From positions 1,674,001-1,738,000 of the forward strand of contig JAIXMF010000001.1 of the NCBI GenBank assembly GCA_025201365.1: DNA of 64,000 nt, read 5' to 3'. The notes under the pieces are model-generated. The model did no database searches and was not told the origin of the DNA. It worked only from the letters and a program-made list of their open reading frames with translations. The translations under genes were made by a program, and so were the position numbers. This stretch comes from Syncephalis plumigaleata. Lineage: Eukaryota > Zoopagomycota > Zoopagomycetes > Zoopagales > Piptocephalidaceae. Of the stretch, positions 11,314 through 25,100 are shown piece after piece; the stretch's first letter is position 1; each line of letters opens with the position of its first letter.

Positions 11314-13394
11314 TTATAGCAATGGTATATGATATTCACGTAATACACCGTCTACAGTTACTGTAGATATCTTTTGATAACTATTGCCATTATCATCTTT
11401 GTTATTACATACGACTGCTGTTGGTAGATGTAAATGTATCACTTCATCGAGATCTGATCCAATTAACTCGTGAATAATCTTCACCGATAAAGCATTAGTT
11501 TCATTTGATGATTCTGCTATTACGAATTGTACACAATAGCATTGACCATCCGCTATGATTATGTATTAGTAGTTGTTGTCATATAACTTGTATATAAATC
11601 AACACTCTACTTACTAGTAGTGATCCACCAACGACACGATTCTAGTGTATTATCGGTTTGATTGATTTTCTGTACAGCTAAATAGGAGATCTTTGTTTGA
11701 TTTCTACGGAATACTAGTTTACATCTAGTGCAATGCAAATATGAGTAGATTACTCTACATGAAATGGATACGTATATATACATATATATACTTACTCCTG
11801 AGTGGGTACGTGAAATACGGCTAGCCATCCTTCACTATTACCACCCATGACCCATTCACCTGACATGGCGGCAGCAGTCATCGGTGTATTGGTATGATCA
11901 GGCATTGTCAATTCGAATATCTACGCGTTGTACACAGACAATAAGTAATAATGCCAACATCAACTAATGTAGTATCATTAGTGCTACTTACCTTTTCACG
12001 TGTAGCAAGTTGAATACCACATAACACTCCATTATCGACAGCACATACAAGTATCTTGTCGTGTGTTCCAACCTCTCTTGAATCAATAGGTGCGATAGAT
12101 TCCGATGACTCGTGTTGATCAGTTCGTGAATTATCTTGTACCAATGCAATATGATTGATAGGATTTGAATAATGAACAATCTTGGCAATCTCGCATGCCT
12201 CACCTACTCGTCATTATCGATTAATGAGTAATAACACCAATATCTATCCCTGATAAACTAACCGCAATGCCATAGTCGAACTGTTCCATCTCGAGATGCA
12301 GCTATCATCAGGGTTAGTTTACTATAATATTCACTAATACTAATAGTAATAGTTACTTACATAATACATTTCTGCCTCTATCGATAATTGCCGTACAAGT
12401 AATACCTAATAGTAAGTATGCATTAATAAGATACGTATATACAAATTGAGAATAGCTTATCTTACCTGAAGTATGTCCACTAAGTGTTACTGGATTAGAT
12501 CCATCCAATGCTGACCATATACGTAGTTGAAAATCATCTGCACCACTTAGAATAACTAATGAATGATTAGTATAGAATGATGATATCTATACGTAGATTA
12601 CCTTGTCCTGATGGAAAGAATTGTAATGATGTCACGGTCATTTTATGTCCTTCTAACTTTGCCTAAATGATATGATGTATAATATATATATGTGTGTCAA
12701 TGATTAGATAATGTGATCATTCCAATATTCATAATGGCTTACTCGTTGTTCACCTGATGGATTCATGTAGGCAACCTGCAATTGTGGTAATGAAGATGAT
12801 GGCATATCACCGCCAACAACGAATAATGCTCCACCTGGTGATATATCAATGGCTGTAATCTACATTACAAATACATTATAATAAGTCATTATACATATAT
12901 ACATATATATATGTGTGTGTGTGTGTGATGGTCTTACGCGCTTCATTGATGTAAATGATGGTTGCAATAGATTACGAGTATGTATTGCTCCATAACAATT
13001 CGTTAATGGTATACTCAATGCTTCACATCCTACTTGTAACAGATTCTTTTATGTTCTTTATTAGTATAATATTCATTGCTCATAGTAGATAATTAATCAC
13101 CTTGGATGGATCGACATGAATAGTCGTTTGCTTTTGTCCTTCAGCTTTAATCTTTACATCCGTAGATCCATTAGTTACTCGTTCCAGACTCAATGTTTCA
13201 TGTACTGAATGGCCAGTATCTATAATAACATTATTAATAAACTACAGATATGTAATAAATGAGTACACACCTTTATTATAGCATGATATCCATACACTTT
13301 CAATAATGGACTTTTCTTGCACTAACTCTGCTAGTATATCGGCAAAGTCTGGTTGCACTGTCACCCATCCTAGTGTTACTGATTGAGACGACAT
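11314..13394 (-). CDS. WD40 proteasome assembly factor PAAF1 / Rpn14
   Basis: A multi-exon minus-strand gene with at least ten short introns; first exon 13394-13271, second from 13219. Spliced blocks include GHKMTVTSLQFFPSG, ILSGADDFQLRIWS, GHTSGITCTAIIDRGRNV and SRDGTVRLWHCGE. This matches the signature run of human PAAF1 (SGGMDAQLKIWS, GHKGGILDTAIVDRGRNVVSASRDGTARLWDCG). The family binds the Rpt ATPase subunits and controls assembly of the 19S regulatory particle. The final blades lie in the last three exons, ending in EYHIPLL before TAA. Several introns have AT-rich cores with TATA dinucleotide runs. Exact exon borders in the middle were read by eye and may be off by a few bases. Confidence 0.85.
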
Positions 13395-13636
13395 TCTAGT
13401 AAGATAGCCGTGTAATGTAACTACTACTGCTGCTAATAGTCAACGACAATAGAAAGGAAAAGAGTAAAAATGAAATAAAATGAACGAATACGTCACCTGT
13501 CTTTTTTTTCCTTGTTTCATTTCAAGTAGTCTGTTTTGGTTTTATTCCACTCTCAGTATCCTCTATATTTTTTCTTTCTTTCTCCGCTTTCAATCTAGCC
13601 TAGTTATTTATATACATATACGTATATTACACTGCA

Positions 13637-14757
13637 ATGTCAAGAGCAATATACTTTCTAGGCGGTGTAGCTGCTGGTTCACTTGGCATTTATGCCATGT
13701 ACCGCTTTCAACGACCGTCTATATTGAATCAAGGTGTTACGGTGGCCACGACGCCACTATCAATGACACCACTTCCGTCGGCAGATATTTCCGAGGCATT
13801 CAAGGAGTACGGATTTCCAGGTTGGTAATGACTTGCTAAGAGCCATACATATCTATTAGTAGTTGACAGCATGGCAATAGGACCAGTATCAGATCTACAC
13901 TATCGTCTAGCGTATGTTAGTTCGTTTAATCGACAACATCGTAATCCTAATTGGGTGTGTATCTTTTATAACAATAGCAATGATGATATACATGATATAT
14001 ATTTACTAAGCAATGATTAAATTCGATAATACAGGTTGCTGAACATTTGACAAAGGAGAAACTAGCAAAGAACGGTGATACTGATCGGAAACACTCCGCA
14101 TTTCAAGAGGATGTCTCGGTGCCAATGGGATTCCGTGCTCGTTTAGCCGACTATTTCCGTAGTGGATTCGATCGTGGCCATATGGCTCCGGCTGCCGATG
14201 CTAAAATCTCTCAAGCAGCCATGGATGAAACGTTCATTCTTACCAATATCAGTCCACAAGTTGGACAAGGATTCAATCGTGATTGTAAGTAATGATCACG
14301 TAGGATATACAATTACTAACAAGTGACTGCAATCTAGACTGGGCGTATTTCGAACACTTTTGCCGTGAGTTAACAAAGTCATTTGCCGATGTTTACGTCG
14401 TATCAGGTCCACTTACTTGCCACGTCAGGAAGCAGATGGCAAGTGGTATGTGCGCTATCAGGTCATCGGTAATCCACCCAATGTTGCCGTACCCACCCAT
14501 TTCTACAAAGTGATATTGACGCGTAAACAAGTGGGAGGTCAACAATTAGCATTGGGTGCCTTCGTTCTTCCTAACGCGCCTATCCGGATGATACACCACT
14601 TGAACGATTCGAAGTACCCATTGAAGTGGTTGAACGTGCAGCAGGTCTCGAGTTCTTCCAAAGAGTAGAGCGTAAAAAGTTGCAACGACTCTGTACGCAG
14701 ACAAAATGTCAAGTAACCATTCGTAAATTTGATGATGCAGCAAAGAAAGCAGCCTAA
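13637..14757 (+). CDS. Mitochondrial DNA/RNA non-specific endonuclease (EndoG / NUC1 family)
   Basis: Four exons: 13637-13824, 13870-13954, 14035-14284 and 14338-14757. The N-terminus SRAIYFLGGVAAGSLGIYAMY is a hydrophobic mitochondrial anchor. The catalytic ββα-metal motif is DRGHMAPAAD (about 14171-14200), with the His general base, and Asn from the NISPQVGQGFNRDYW stretch downstream completes metal binding. NUC1 degrades nucleic acid in mitochondrial turnover and cell death. In exon 4 the frame slips twice: at about 14413 (a T seems missing between PL and YLPRQ) and at about 14584 (a C seems missing before PDDTPLE). Both lie in or beside short homopolymers while protein similarity continues on each side, so I read them as assembly errors. 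Confidence 0.9.
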
Positions 14758-15274
14758 TCAACTATTACAATTACGATTACTACTATAATGTCGTCAATCA
14801 TGTAAATGAGTCTTTTCTTCTGAGCGAGAGTGAGAGTATTAGCGAATACATATCATTTTTATTTAATAAATTATTATTATTATTACTTCATCAATCTAGA
14901 ATGTAGCAAGATGATTTATTCGAGTATAACATACGGTAAACCTATTGAGCTGTGTGACAACACTGATAATGCTAATACAAAGACACGGTCATCAATTCTA
15001 TTATGCTTCTATTACAATCGTAATCCAAGTTGAACGAGTTGGATTCGAATGAGATCGCGTTGATTTCAACCAATAACATCGGGACACCTCACATCAGTCG
15101 GTGTTCGCTTCACTCTCTCCTCACGTATGCATGCATGCACACACACACACACACACACACACACGTATTCACACTATTGTGTTCTTTATTCGCGGATATT
15201 ATTGTTAAACACGGGCACGTTTCCTTTATACCTTCTTGTTCATTTCGTCTGATCGAGAAATCTACATCATCATC
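14758..15274. other. Intergenic with AC microsatellite
   Basis: Contains an AC dinucleotide run at about 15138-15164. The region upstream of the lectin gene is otherwise unremarkable; short ORFs here show no recognisable product. Confidence 0.4.
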
Positions 15275-16780
15275 ATGCGTCTATCTACTACATTGGGTGC
15301 ACTTGCACTGCCACTTCTAGCACAGACACTAGCGACCTTTGCCACTGACGAGGAGTCTCAAGTGCTACGAACACACTCGCTCTATGTTCCATTTGTAGGC
15401 AAGTATTAAGCGATTACTACCATTGCTACTATTACTACTTGGATCTAACACTGTTATTTAGACGAAGAATTGCGTATTCGCTATTGGGGTAAGTATAGGC
15501 GAATATATATACATATATTCATATATTCATATATGCATCACGAGAAATAAACGATGGAATGTTATCTAATCTCACGTCGTATTTTGCCACTATCTACCTG
15601 TAGACTATGGTGGTGACGCAATTATCGATGCCAACAATCATATCCGACTTACACCCGAGTTCCCCAGTCGTCGTGGCTGGATATGGAGTAAGCTGGTGGG
15701 TTAACTATACGTACGCTTATGCGTATTTGTGTATTCAATTTATTCTACATACTAATCGAGTCATTGCTATATATATATAGCCATTGCCAGAGGATGCCTG
15801 GCAAATCGAGTTTGAGTTCAAGGTACATGGCACTAATCACATCTATGGCGATGGATTTGCTATGTGGGCAACCAAGGATCGGGCTGAAGAGGGTAGGTGA
15901 TTCGAGTGGATACGCTGATATAAATGTATCCTCTTACACGCGTATGATTAGGTCCAGTATTTGGCAATAAAGACTACGTCAATGGATTGGGTCTACTATT
16001 CGATACCTACATGAATAGCAATACCGATGTAAGTAATAGATACTGGCAACACTAATGACTTAAACTTACTTATGCTGTCATTCACGTAACAGCACTACTA
16101 TCCTTATGTTATGGCAATGATGGGCGATGGTCATACACCATACGACGAGGCTAATGACGGTAAAATCAACCAACTAAGTGGATGCGAGGTATGCTACCCT
16201 GATAGTTTGCTTGTATGCTCATACTAATCGATGATTGACATGCTTGCTAGTCCGATTTCCGTAACATGGAACGTGCCACTCGTACACGCGTCACCTATTA
16301 CAAGGGTGCACAGCTCAAGGTGGAACTATTGGTGAAGAATGAGCAAGACTACGACGTCTGCTTTGTTCTTAACCAGAATGTTACCCTACCATCACCTGCC
16401 TATCTAGGATTCACCGCTCATACTGGCGATGTGTCCGGTAAGTTCCACGATAGATAGATAAATAGATAGAGTACAGTATAGTTAACTAACAATAATTACA
16501 ATATTACTATCATCTAGATAATCATGACATTATGTGGATTTCAGCAACTGAACTTCATAACGTAAGTTAATCGCATACTACTCGATAGACATGTACGTGT
16601 GTACTAATGGAATTGAATTAGAAACCACCCGTCATTGTATCTAATATCCCATATGGCATGCAAGCACCATCCGGTTCAGCATTGAGCTTCTTCTTCAAGC
16701 TAGTGTTGTTCAGCGTTATTTGCGGTGTTGGTGTGATCGGTTATCGCATGTATCAGAATCAAGGCAATAAGCGCTTCTAA
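15275..16780 (+). CDS. L-type lectin, VIP36/ERGIC-53-like cargo receptor
   Basis: Nine exons: 15275-15398, 15462-15488, 15604-15695, 15781-15892, 15952-16028, 16093-16188, 16251-16437, 16518-16561, 16622-16780; 305 residues. A signal peptide (LGALALPLLAQTLA) is followed by the lectin domain: FPSRRGWIWSKLPL, WQIEFEFKVHG, YGDGFAMW, GLLFDTYMNSNTDH and ELHN. The GDGFAMW and DTYxN segments hold the Ca2+/mannose ligands of the family. A single membrane helix (FFFKLVLFSVICGVGVIGY) precedes a short tail ending KRF, which fits an ER-exit signal. Such receptors move high-mannose glycoproteins between ER and Golgi. The first intron uses a GC donor (GCAAGT at 15399) and exon 2 is only 27 nt. Confidence 0.93.
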
Positions 16781-17015
16781 AAGGTTACCTATGTTTATCG
16801 CGCTGTTTCTCGGAACATACACATATACACATATACACATATGTATGTATGTGTGCAGACTAGTCGGATGATGGATTACAACGATTTGTCACCAGTAAAT
16901 ACGTTCATTGACACTAATTATAGTAAAGAAAAAAACCATACTTTTTATTAAGTACATACATACTAGATCAATACAGTCTTGTATACGTGTGATGATTATT
17001 GAGTTTAATATACGA

Positions 17016-19031
17016 TCATAGATGAAGTGCACGATGGAATAGCTTGATCTCTTGATCGGTAGCTCTTCTATCACCTTGTTCTATCATGACATGAATTAGA
17101 TAGAGGCATGATTAATTGATTAACTAGTAGTATTATACTTACGCGCCAACTTTATAAGATCATAATGGGTCGTCAATGATGATTTGACAAAGTAAGGACG
17201 ATTAACGTATTTACTCAGAATTGGAGGTAGACCACGATTACCCTTGTTGAATATCGGACAACCTTTATTCATAAATATATTTGAACCCGTTTCAGTTGCT
17301 ATAATGCAATAGAAGAGATGATCATTGATATGAGCATTGCTGACATGAATTATACAAATTGTCACTTACTTAGAGTATGGAATAGTCGAATAAATACTGT
17401 GCCGGTAACTAGTGCATCATAGCCTGCCTCATGATTACAGAATTTCTGATTATAGCGAGTAAAATGTCGATTACATCCTAGATTATGATTATGATGTAAG
17501 TAAACTGTAATAATAAACAAATCAGATACACACTAATACTAATGTTGTGTATTTCCGGTGGCCAGAGTGATAGCGAATACATGTCTTCAAGTCGTGTATC
17601 CGAGAATCGTGACTATAACGAACAAAGAAACAAGTATTATAAGCTTGCTCCATTTCTTTGTTTTTAATATCGTTTGAATTACCTCAATGTCAGGATTCAT
17701 TACGCACATATACTTGGTATCAAACATACTAGAATCAATGCCAATTAGTATAATAGAATGGAGATGAATATGCCAACTACTTGCATTGGAAATAGAGAAA
17801 TGATACCCGCTGCAAATGTACCAATATGGTCAGGCAACGACTTGTACAAGTGATGATAGATTTGACAAATATCCATGATCATATGATGTCCCACGATCGG
17901 TTTACGCGAATGAGCCATCATGTCAATAATACGACGAAATCCAATAGCCTGTGCTACATCCGCCTAACACGTAGTTAAATCGTCTATTCTAATGACTAGT
18001 ACGTGTAGACGGCTGCGTACTTACTTCCATCTTTGCTCGTCGCTGAGCATTACGTTTCTCAAGTAGTGCTTGATTCTTTCGTTGCACCACTATAAATCCA
18101 CGTTGACTATCAGCATCCAATGCGGGATAACTATGCGTGATGATTAGTTTAGTAAGATCCAACATGATGATAATGATGATGATGATGATCGTGTATATGC
18201 GTATAAATGACTTGCCATTTCTGAATTAATTGATATACAATACGATATTGATAGCCATTATTACAAGCAATATTAACGGTTTGCTCCTTGGTAGATAACC
18301 AACGATCGATTTGTTGTCTATTTGTTTTCCATATAAATAACTATATAGGTAAGGATAGTATCATACTTACCGTGCATGTTGTTCAAACTGTAAGCCACGA
18401 TCATCCAACTGCATTTCTGGCATGTTATTGGCAATCTCATTTTCTCGTCGCTCTCTAAATAGCTGTTCCTCATCCCAGTTCATGAAGTGAATACCTATTG
18501 CATAGTCATGAATAGCAACAACAAGCCATTAATCATCATTCTAGATCAATAGTGCATCAGCTAGATTACCATGACCCAACCATTTGGCAAAGTCAAAACC
18601 ATTTCTAGCGAGGAAATCAATCGTAGACGCTTGACATTGAAAGTAGCGTTCCGGCGCACCACGTATACCCGAGCTAGCCGGCATCAGGTAGAAATTAAAC
18701 GGTTTCGCCTCGTATTCATTACGCTTTGCATCCCATCGAAAAGTGCACAAACCGAATTGACACATGATAAACTCGACTGATTGCTGTCGTACTTTGATGT
18801 AACGCTCTTGTAGTGAATCGCTCATATCGCGCGGTGTAGCAATGGATGCGGGATTTAAGCCTATTTGTTTATTTATTTTTTTGTTTGTTTGTTTGTTTAA
18901 TGTACTCATGTAACTGATATACTCTGCAATTTACCCGTGAATTCAACATCAATAGCCATAAACTCGCATTCTTTTATCGCTTCCTCTACTTCGGGTAACA
19001 AGTCAGCAAATGAGCTGCGAAGGATTTCCAT
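17016..19031 (-). CDS. Poly(A)-specific ribonuclease PARN
   Basis: Minus-strand gene of several exons. The start MEILRSSFADLLPEVEEAI leads into exonuclease motif I, FMAIDVEFTG, with the first catalytic Asp and Glu. The next exon (18860-18541) has LQERYIKVRQQSVEFIMCQFGLCTF and STIDFLARNGFDF, both PARN hallmarks. Downstream come PIVGHHMIMDICQIYHHLYKSLPDHI and NHEAGYDALVTG, supplying the later DEDD-type residues. PARN shortens mRNA and small-RNA 3' tails. The C-terminus is short: after KLARK-type sequence a last small exon ends RALHL before TGA at 17016-17018, so no RRM is visible beyond the nuclease core. Its intron borders are read by eye. Confidence 0.9.
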
Positions 19032-19735
19032 GATGACGTGAGTAAGTAGGGGAAAGAGGGACACATGAACGTGTAAAAAATAATGAGTGACGTATTTTTA
19101 ATAGATTGTTAGTTTAAATAGCGTGTAATGTCATTTAACAACTCCGTACTCCATCTCTCTTCTACTCTACTCTATCTATTTGTTTATTCATCTATCCATC
19201 CATCCATCCATCCATCTACTTAGCATGTCAAGATATCTTCATTAGTATTGTTAATGGTAAGCATCAATATATATATATATGTGTTGTATATCCATCATCC
19301 ATCCATCTGTGTAATGCACTATCTTTATGTAACAATGATTAGACTTGTTTCATGCACCACTCTCAGACCATACTGGTCAGTGATGATTATGAACACCTGT
19401 ATTAGCTCTATATGAGTTTACATAGATATTCATCATTATGATGGATGGTGGATAACACGATTATTCATTAATTAGCATTGCTAACATTGTTGTTTACTAT
19501 TAGATGTTATCAAGATTTGAGATATGTATGCTGTATTGTATTCGCTTTATAATATGATTAAGAAAATAAATACTTGTTAATGAAATTGGAATGCTATACC
19601 ATCTTGTCTATTGTACATGTATATGGCTATGAGCAACTATGTAAAGATTTATTCATCGACTATTTATAAAATAGCGCTATAGCTTGTAGGTTCATTTCAA
19701 CCTACTGCTACTATTCTTCACATGACTAGATTCTT
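19032..19735. other. Intergenic, about 700 bp
   Basis: Includes an ATCC tetranucleotide run at about 19193-19216 and a TA dinucleotide stretch near 19269-19282. Otherwise AT-rich with no supported gene. Presumably carries the PARN promoter and the terminator region of the Cys-rich secreted gene. Confidence 0.4.
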
Positions 19736-20340
19736 TTAGTTGCATGTGCCAGCCCATTGACCTGTTGGGATGTTGCATGTTAGACCAGGGGCACACTTTG
19801 TAACTGATTATTGCACGTGCCGCCTTGTTGCGAAATCCTAAGACAGATCCTCTGAGTTTGACCGGGCATCGTATCGCAAGTGAGTCCGGAGTTGGGTACG
19901 CATACGAAGTTGGTGCCGCCGATGATACCACACGGATTGGCAAGGCCCACGGTCACGGGTGGTGGCGTGGGCGGTGGTGAAGTACCCGATATACAGGTGC
20001 CCGCCCATTGACCAAACGGAATATTGCATGATAGACCGGTGGCACACTTTGTAAATTGATTATTACACGGACCACCTAATGGTGAAGTTGTCACGCAAAT
20101 CCTCTGAGTTTGACCAGGCATCGTATCGCAAGTGAGTCCGGAGTTGGGCACGCAACGAAGTTGATACCGCCGATCAGACCACACGGATTGGCAAGGCCCA
20201 CGGTCACGGTTGGTGGGGTGTTGCGGGTGGTGGTGTTGGTGTGGTGCGGCAGGGTTATCCTGAGGTATGGCTTCAACCAACAATGCACTGCCCAATACCA
20301 AAAGTAAGCTGATCTTGAGAAGAATAGTAAGGCGTGCCAT
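19736..20340 (-). CDS. Secreted cysteine-rich two-repeat protein, unknown function
   Basis: Starts MARLTILLKISLLLVLGSALLVEA, a signal peptide, then a His/Pro linker and two tandem copies of a module of about 70 residues: a CVPNSGLTCDTMPGQTQRIC half, then a GGPCNNQF..CATGLSCNIPFGQWAGTC half, joined by a Pro/Thr linker. Each module has about eight Cys, suggesting disulfide-stabilised folds; spacing resembles many fungal surface or secreted Cys-rich proteins, but I recognise no named family. The two copies are about 80% alike at DNA level. The frames of the copies do not match: copy 1 lacks one base near 20157 relative to copy 2, and copy 2 lacks one near 19801, where the open frame stops at 19780. 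Read in the continuing frame, copy 2 ends at TAA 19736-19738. Error or real decay cannot be told apart here. Confidence 0.6.
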
Positions 20341-22191
20341 ATTGATGGAATTGCTTGTCGTTGATCAAAAAATAAACAGTGTTGTTGTGGTTGTCGTGCT
20401 ATTGAATGCTGAGAGTAAGTACAATCGCGTAGTGGTTGTTTTTTTGCTAATGATAAAGAGAAGCAGATGTGATTGTTGATGATATTTTACAAGTGATATT
20501 GCGCCACTCCTGCGGGGTTTTTATATTCGTCGAGATCTCGTTATTATTGATCGCTAGACAAGACATGGAATACCAACAACCAACGACAACGACGCACGAT
20601 TGAGATGACATCAGCTTCATTGCACACTAGACAAAGCATAGCATAGCACAGCATAGCATAGCAAAGAAGAGGAAGAAGTGACTTCTAGCTTGCACTCCTA
20701 GTGAATAGTGGTTTATTTTTAAAACGGCCACAAATATCTATAGTAGTAGTAGCAGGTTTTTTGCATCATCGACTAGCATGCTTGATGGATCGTCCTACGC
20801 TCAGTAATACAGTGTCAAGCTGTGTAAATATACCGAGAACATTGCTAAATTTGCAAGAGGAAAGTAGCACCAAGCCAAATATTCTTGCAGTATAGAACTT
20901 CCACGTTACTCAGCGTATAGCGTAACCTGCACCTACCGCAAGCTATTTGTTGTCAACTAGGTTTAAATTAGCGTGTGTACATTTGTATTATGTGTATACG
21001 TGTTCCCGACAAAAATAGAATTAGCTAATAACTTACATATAAAAATAGAAGTAACCATGCATATTACATCATTGTCACTCACTTCAACCGCAATGCATTG
21101 GTGTAGCGATAGATACCATTGCAAACATTTTAATAGCACATAGATGTTGCAACAATCACGGAGAAATTTACTCGTTATCTATTCGACTGTAACGTTAACT
21201 TGTTCGAGTCATTGTACAATCGAATATTCCGTTGACTATCAATAATACCTATCACTCCTTGAGCTTGTTGTCCTCTTGAAATTTGTTCTCCAATTACCGC
21301 TGTATTGTACACGTTTACTGTCAAGTAATTATGCCATAACATATACGATGTACAACTACTTGCTGCTATACATTCAATATTTGCAAATTATTATTATTTA
21401 TACACTTGATCCATACTCGAATGACAAAGCAAGTGATGTATATCCATATCAATGTATTTTATTATTATACAAGTAAGACATGCAAATAACTAGTATAACA
21501 TCTGCTACATTGCAATGCTAAATAGAAGAATAAGTAAATACATAGCGAATCAAATGAAAGCCGTCCTAATGCAAATGAGCAAACAACCTGATTTGTGGAT
21601 CTGAAATAGTTACAGCAAATTAATCACATGATTAATGTGGTGATCTAAAATCTCGTATGTCTCACTAAAATGCTATGCCATCAACATTTACAGTTTACGA
21701 TATTATCCCATTCCCCTTTAACGAACCACACACACCCAACGTAATAATTGTGTGGATAAGTGTCAAATCAACCACAACTACTATTACAACAACAGCAACA
21801 GCAGCAGTAATAACAACGAGCATTTACCGCATTGGCTCCTCTTAATACTGTGCGTATCAGCTGGTGAATGATGCGTAACTCACTCGTTGCCGTCGATTGG
21901 CAACCACCGCATCTCACCATTATCCGCTTAAAATATACCTACCATTTTTTTACTCCTCATATGCGTATACACCCACTCTCACTCACATACAATATCCACA
22001 ACTACTACTACAACTACTACTACTACAGGTACTTGACACTTGTGCCGTAATCTCTTCAACTTGCTGTCTGCCAAGTCACAGCTTTCTACAAAGATACTAC
22101 GCCCTTGTTACAACTAGCCTTTAGTGTATCGCTTCTTTTGTTATAAACACCCTACTAGAGTAGCGTTATAGTTGTAACAACTACGTTGGTG
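20341..22191. other. Intergenic, about 1.85 kb
   Basis: Between two divergently transcribed genes. Contains a run of AGCATAGC-type repeats at about 20633-20665 and a CTA-triplet run near 22001-22027 (ACTACTACTACAACTACTACTACTAC pattern, interrupted). No ORF with recognisable product. Probably promoter sequence for the secreted protein and for ubinuclein. Confidence 0.4.
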
Positions 22192-25100
22192 ATGACAGAT
22201 CCTGCAGCAACAACAGCGGCAGTCGGTCCAGCCGTAGAGGAACCAAAGTCAACTACTCGGCCTTATCGTATTTACAATGTCGAATTAGACCTGGATCCCA
22301 ATCAGACTACCTATGTCTCGTTTGCCGAGTTGGAAACCGAGGCGGATCGCGAGCATGCAACGACAACAGCAGCGATAGTGGCTGAACAACCGAAAATGGA
22401 CGAGGCAATGGCGGATAGTGGTGATGTAGCTTCTGGTGCACAAACACACTTTGGGGACGACTCGTTCTACGCGCAATTACTAAAGAATGCACAAAACTAC
22501 GAACTATCAGACGAGGACGAAGGAGATGAGGAGGTAAGTACATGCATATACCTACATGCATATATGTATGCTATACTGAATTACGCTACAAAGTACTGTG
22601 GTAATTTCGGGTTGTTGAACGTGAAGTTTCATAAAAACAAAAATAGCTTTTAATGATATTGATATCACGTGATTTACACTGACGTATTTCATTTCGTGCT
22701 TCTGTTTGTATAGGAGGAATCGTCGCGTCAACGACGTAAAGACGACGACAATTATGATTTTAATGATCCATTTATCGATGATGCAGATGCGATCAATATG
22801 GGCGTGCGACGACCTCGTCCAAAAGGCGTTGATGGCTTTTTCGTATGGCGTGGTCCATTACCCACCACACAGGGTAGTGATGGTGAAGATACAGTTGATA
22901 AGGATGCACTGGATACAAAGTAAGTTACACTATTTTATTGTATATACTTTACTAGTGCTAATGTATTCATGCTATAGACGAGCTAGTGGCAAGGCAAAAG
23001 CGGCACAAAGATCTAGTAGTACCGCTACCATGTTGATGGAGATTGACAGTGTAGCCACCACCACTGCTACTACCTAATAGCAATAGCAATAGCAATAACA
23101 ATAACAATACTAGTAGTAGCAATAATGCGAGTAAACCCAAGGGTGGACCACGTAAACCGCGTGCCAAATCAAATAATACCGAGGATAAAGAGCGGAAACC
23201 TGCACGAAAGAAGAAAAGGAGGTTATTGTTATTCCAGATGAGGCAACATCCGAAAAAGCTCGTTCTACATCAGCTGAAACAGATGATAACCAAGCGATTA
23301 CTCGCGAGTCGACAGTGGTATGGATGTGGAGATGGAAAGCGATATTGCCAAAGCAAAACGTAAGAATTCCAAGGTTAACGTAGAGGAAGCTAATATGGAC
23401 ACGAATGGTGCCGCGGAACCTGACAAGAAACGACGTAAACAAGTATTGGTAAGTGTTGTAATAGCACGTAGAATATAATGGAATGTATCCAGTAAGCTAA
23501 TGGAATGATGATAGCCACCATTGGCAGATGAGCTTGTTATGCTAATGAATGAATTGAAAGATGCAGCCACACATGGTAAGTAGAAGATAACAGCATGATA
23601 GATGTATGATGATTAATGAGTAACACATCTATCTAGTGGTATTCGAAAAGAAGGGCAAGTTTCCTGTCGAACTTAAAACGCCATTACTCAACTTGCCATG
23701 GCTGCGCAGTATTTGTCACCTACCAAGGATTTCGATGACACTTTCATTGGACATCTTGCAACTGTACTACCATTTCGTAAAAATGACATTCGAGTAAGTA
23801 GTTATATATATATATATATTGATACATATTATGTTAATATAATAATGATTAGAAATGGTGCATCGTATCGTATTTCCTGCTCAATTACGAATGCTTCAAT
23901 TGGAATTGGAACAAACGATGCAATCATTCCGTGATCAAATTGAGGCTACAATGAGAGTGCAACTAGCACTGTATGAGGGTAAGAGGAAATGAGCTGAACT
24001 AGTCATTAAACAAGACTAACATGTCTATTTGTTAACTAATTAATTAAAAGGATTGATCAATGCTAAAACAAGGGATGATATATCGCCAGTAAGTGGATTC
24101 ATTGATATTACACATCTATATAACATAGTAATTAACTTGTACATGAATAATGATTAGGCACCAGCTAATACCAATAGCAATAACAATAACAATGCTAGTA
24201 TGTCAGACAGCCAAATGGAAGAAGGTGATGGAGCAGGGGGCAATGGAGGTACGATATTAATCTTCTTGATTAGTTACAATGATGATTAATAATATTCTAT
24301 ATATCAGAGTTAGCACGTAAATTCCGATGGACACGAGATTTACGTAGTCAATTTTGGCAAATTATCGATTTACGAGAACAGATTGCACTCAAGGAGAGTC
24401 AGATTCAGTAAGTGCTCGTTTACCAGTTAAGCGTGAATCATTTATTCAAATGAATTGACTATAGGGGATTACATACAAAGGCACCTGATGTGAAATTGCA
24501 GAGTATACGTAAACAAGTATACGCGGATGTAAGTAAATACTACCATTACTACTATTGTTGTTGCTATTGTTATTAATGAGATTACTCGATCATTCTACAA
24601 TAGTTGATAGGATTGTGGCCTGATGGTTGGATGACTACCAATTTGCTTAGTCGCGAGTACAGTGCCTATAAACGTTTATTAGCTGAGCGTGCCAAGAATG
24701 CAGCATCTTCACCTACCGTTTCTTTCGTGCCAGTTATACCGAATCATCTATCATCTATGGATAATAGAAGGGGAACTTCTACAAACTCACCGGAACCTAT
24801 TGAACTAGATAGAACAGAGTTGGCGACATCAACTAACCAACAACAACAACAACATCGTCATCACCAGCAGCATCAATTCAGTACACCACCACCACCACCA
24901 TTATCATCTGCGGATAATATGCAGATGGATGCACGTACAAGTCCACACATGTATTATTCCTCGACAACAGCAGCAACAGCAGCAGATTATACAGCTTTTT
25001 CCGCTAATAGTGAAGAGTACGATCAGTCTGCTAGTCCCAGTCTTATACCTCAATCCGTGTCACATTACGGACATGAACCATCATCATTATCATCAAATAA

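Noticed and set aside
20110-20479. Plus-strand ORFs opposite the Cys-rich secreted gene
   Set aside because: Antisense shadows of the repeat module; the minus strand has the signal peptide and conserved Cys pattern.
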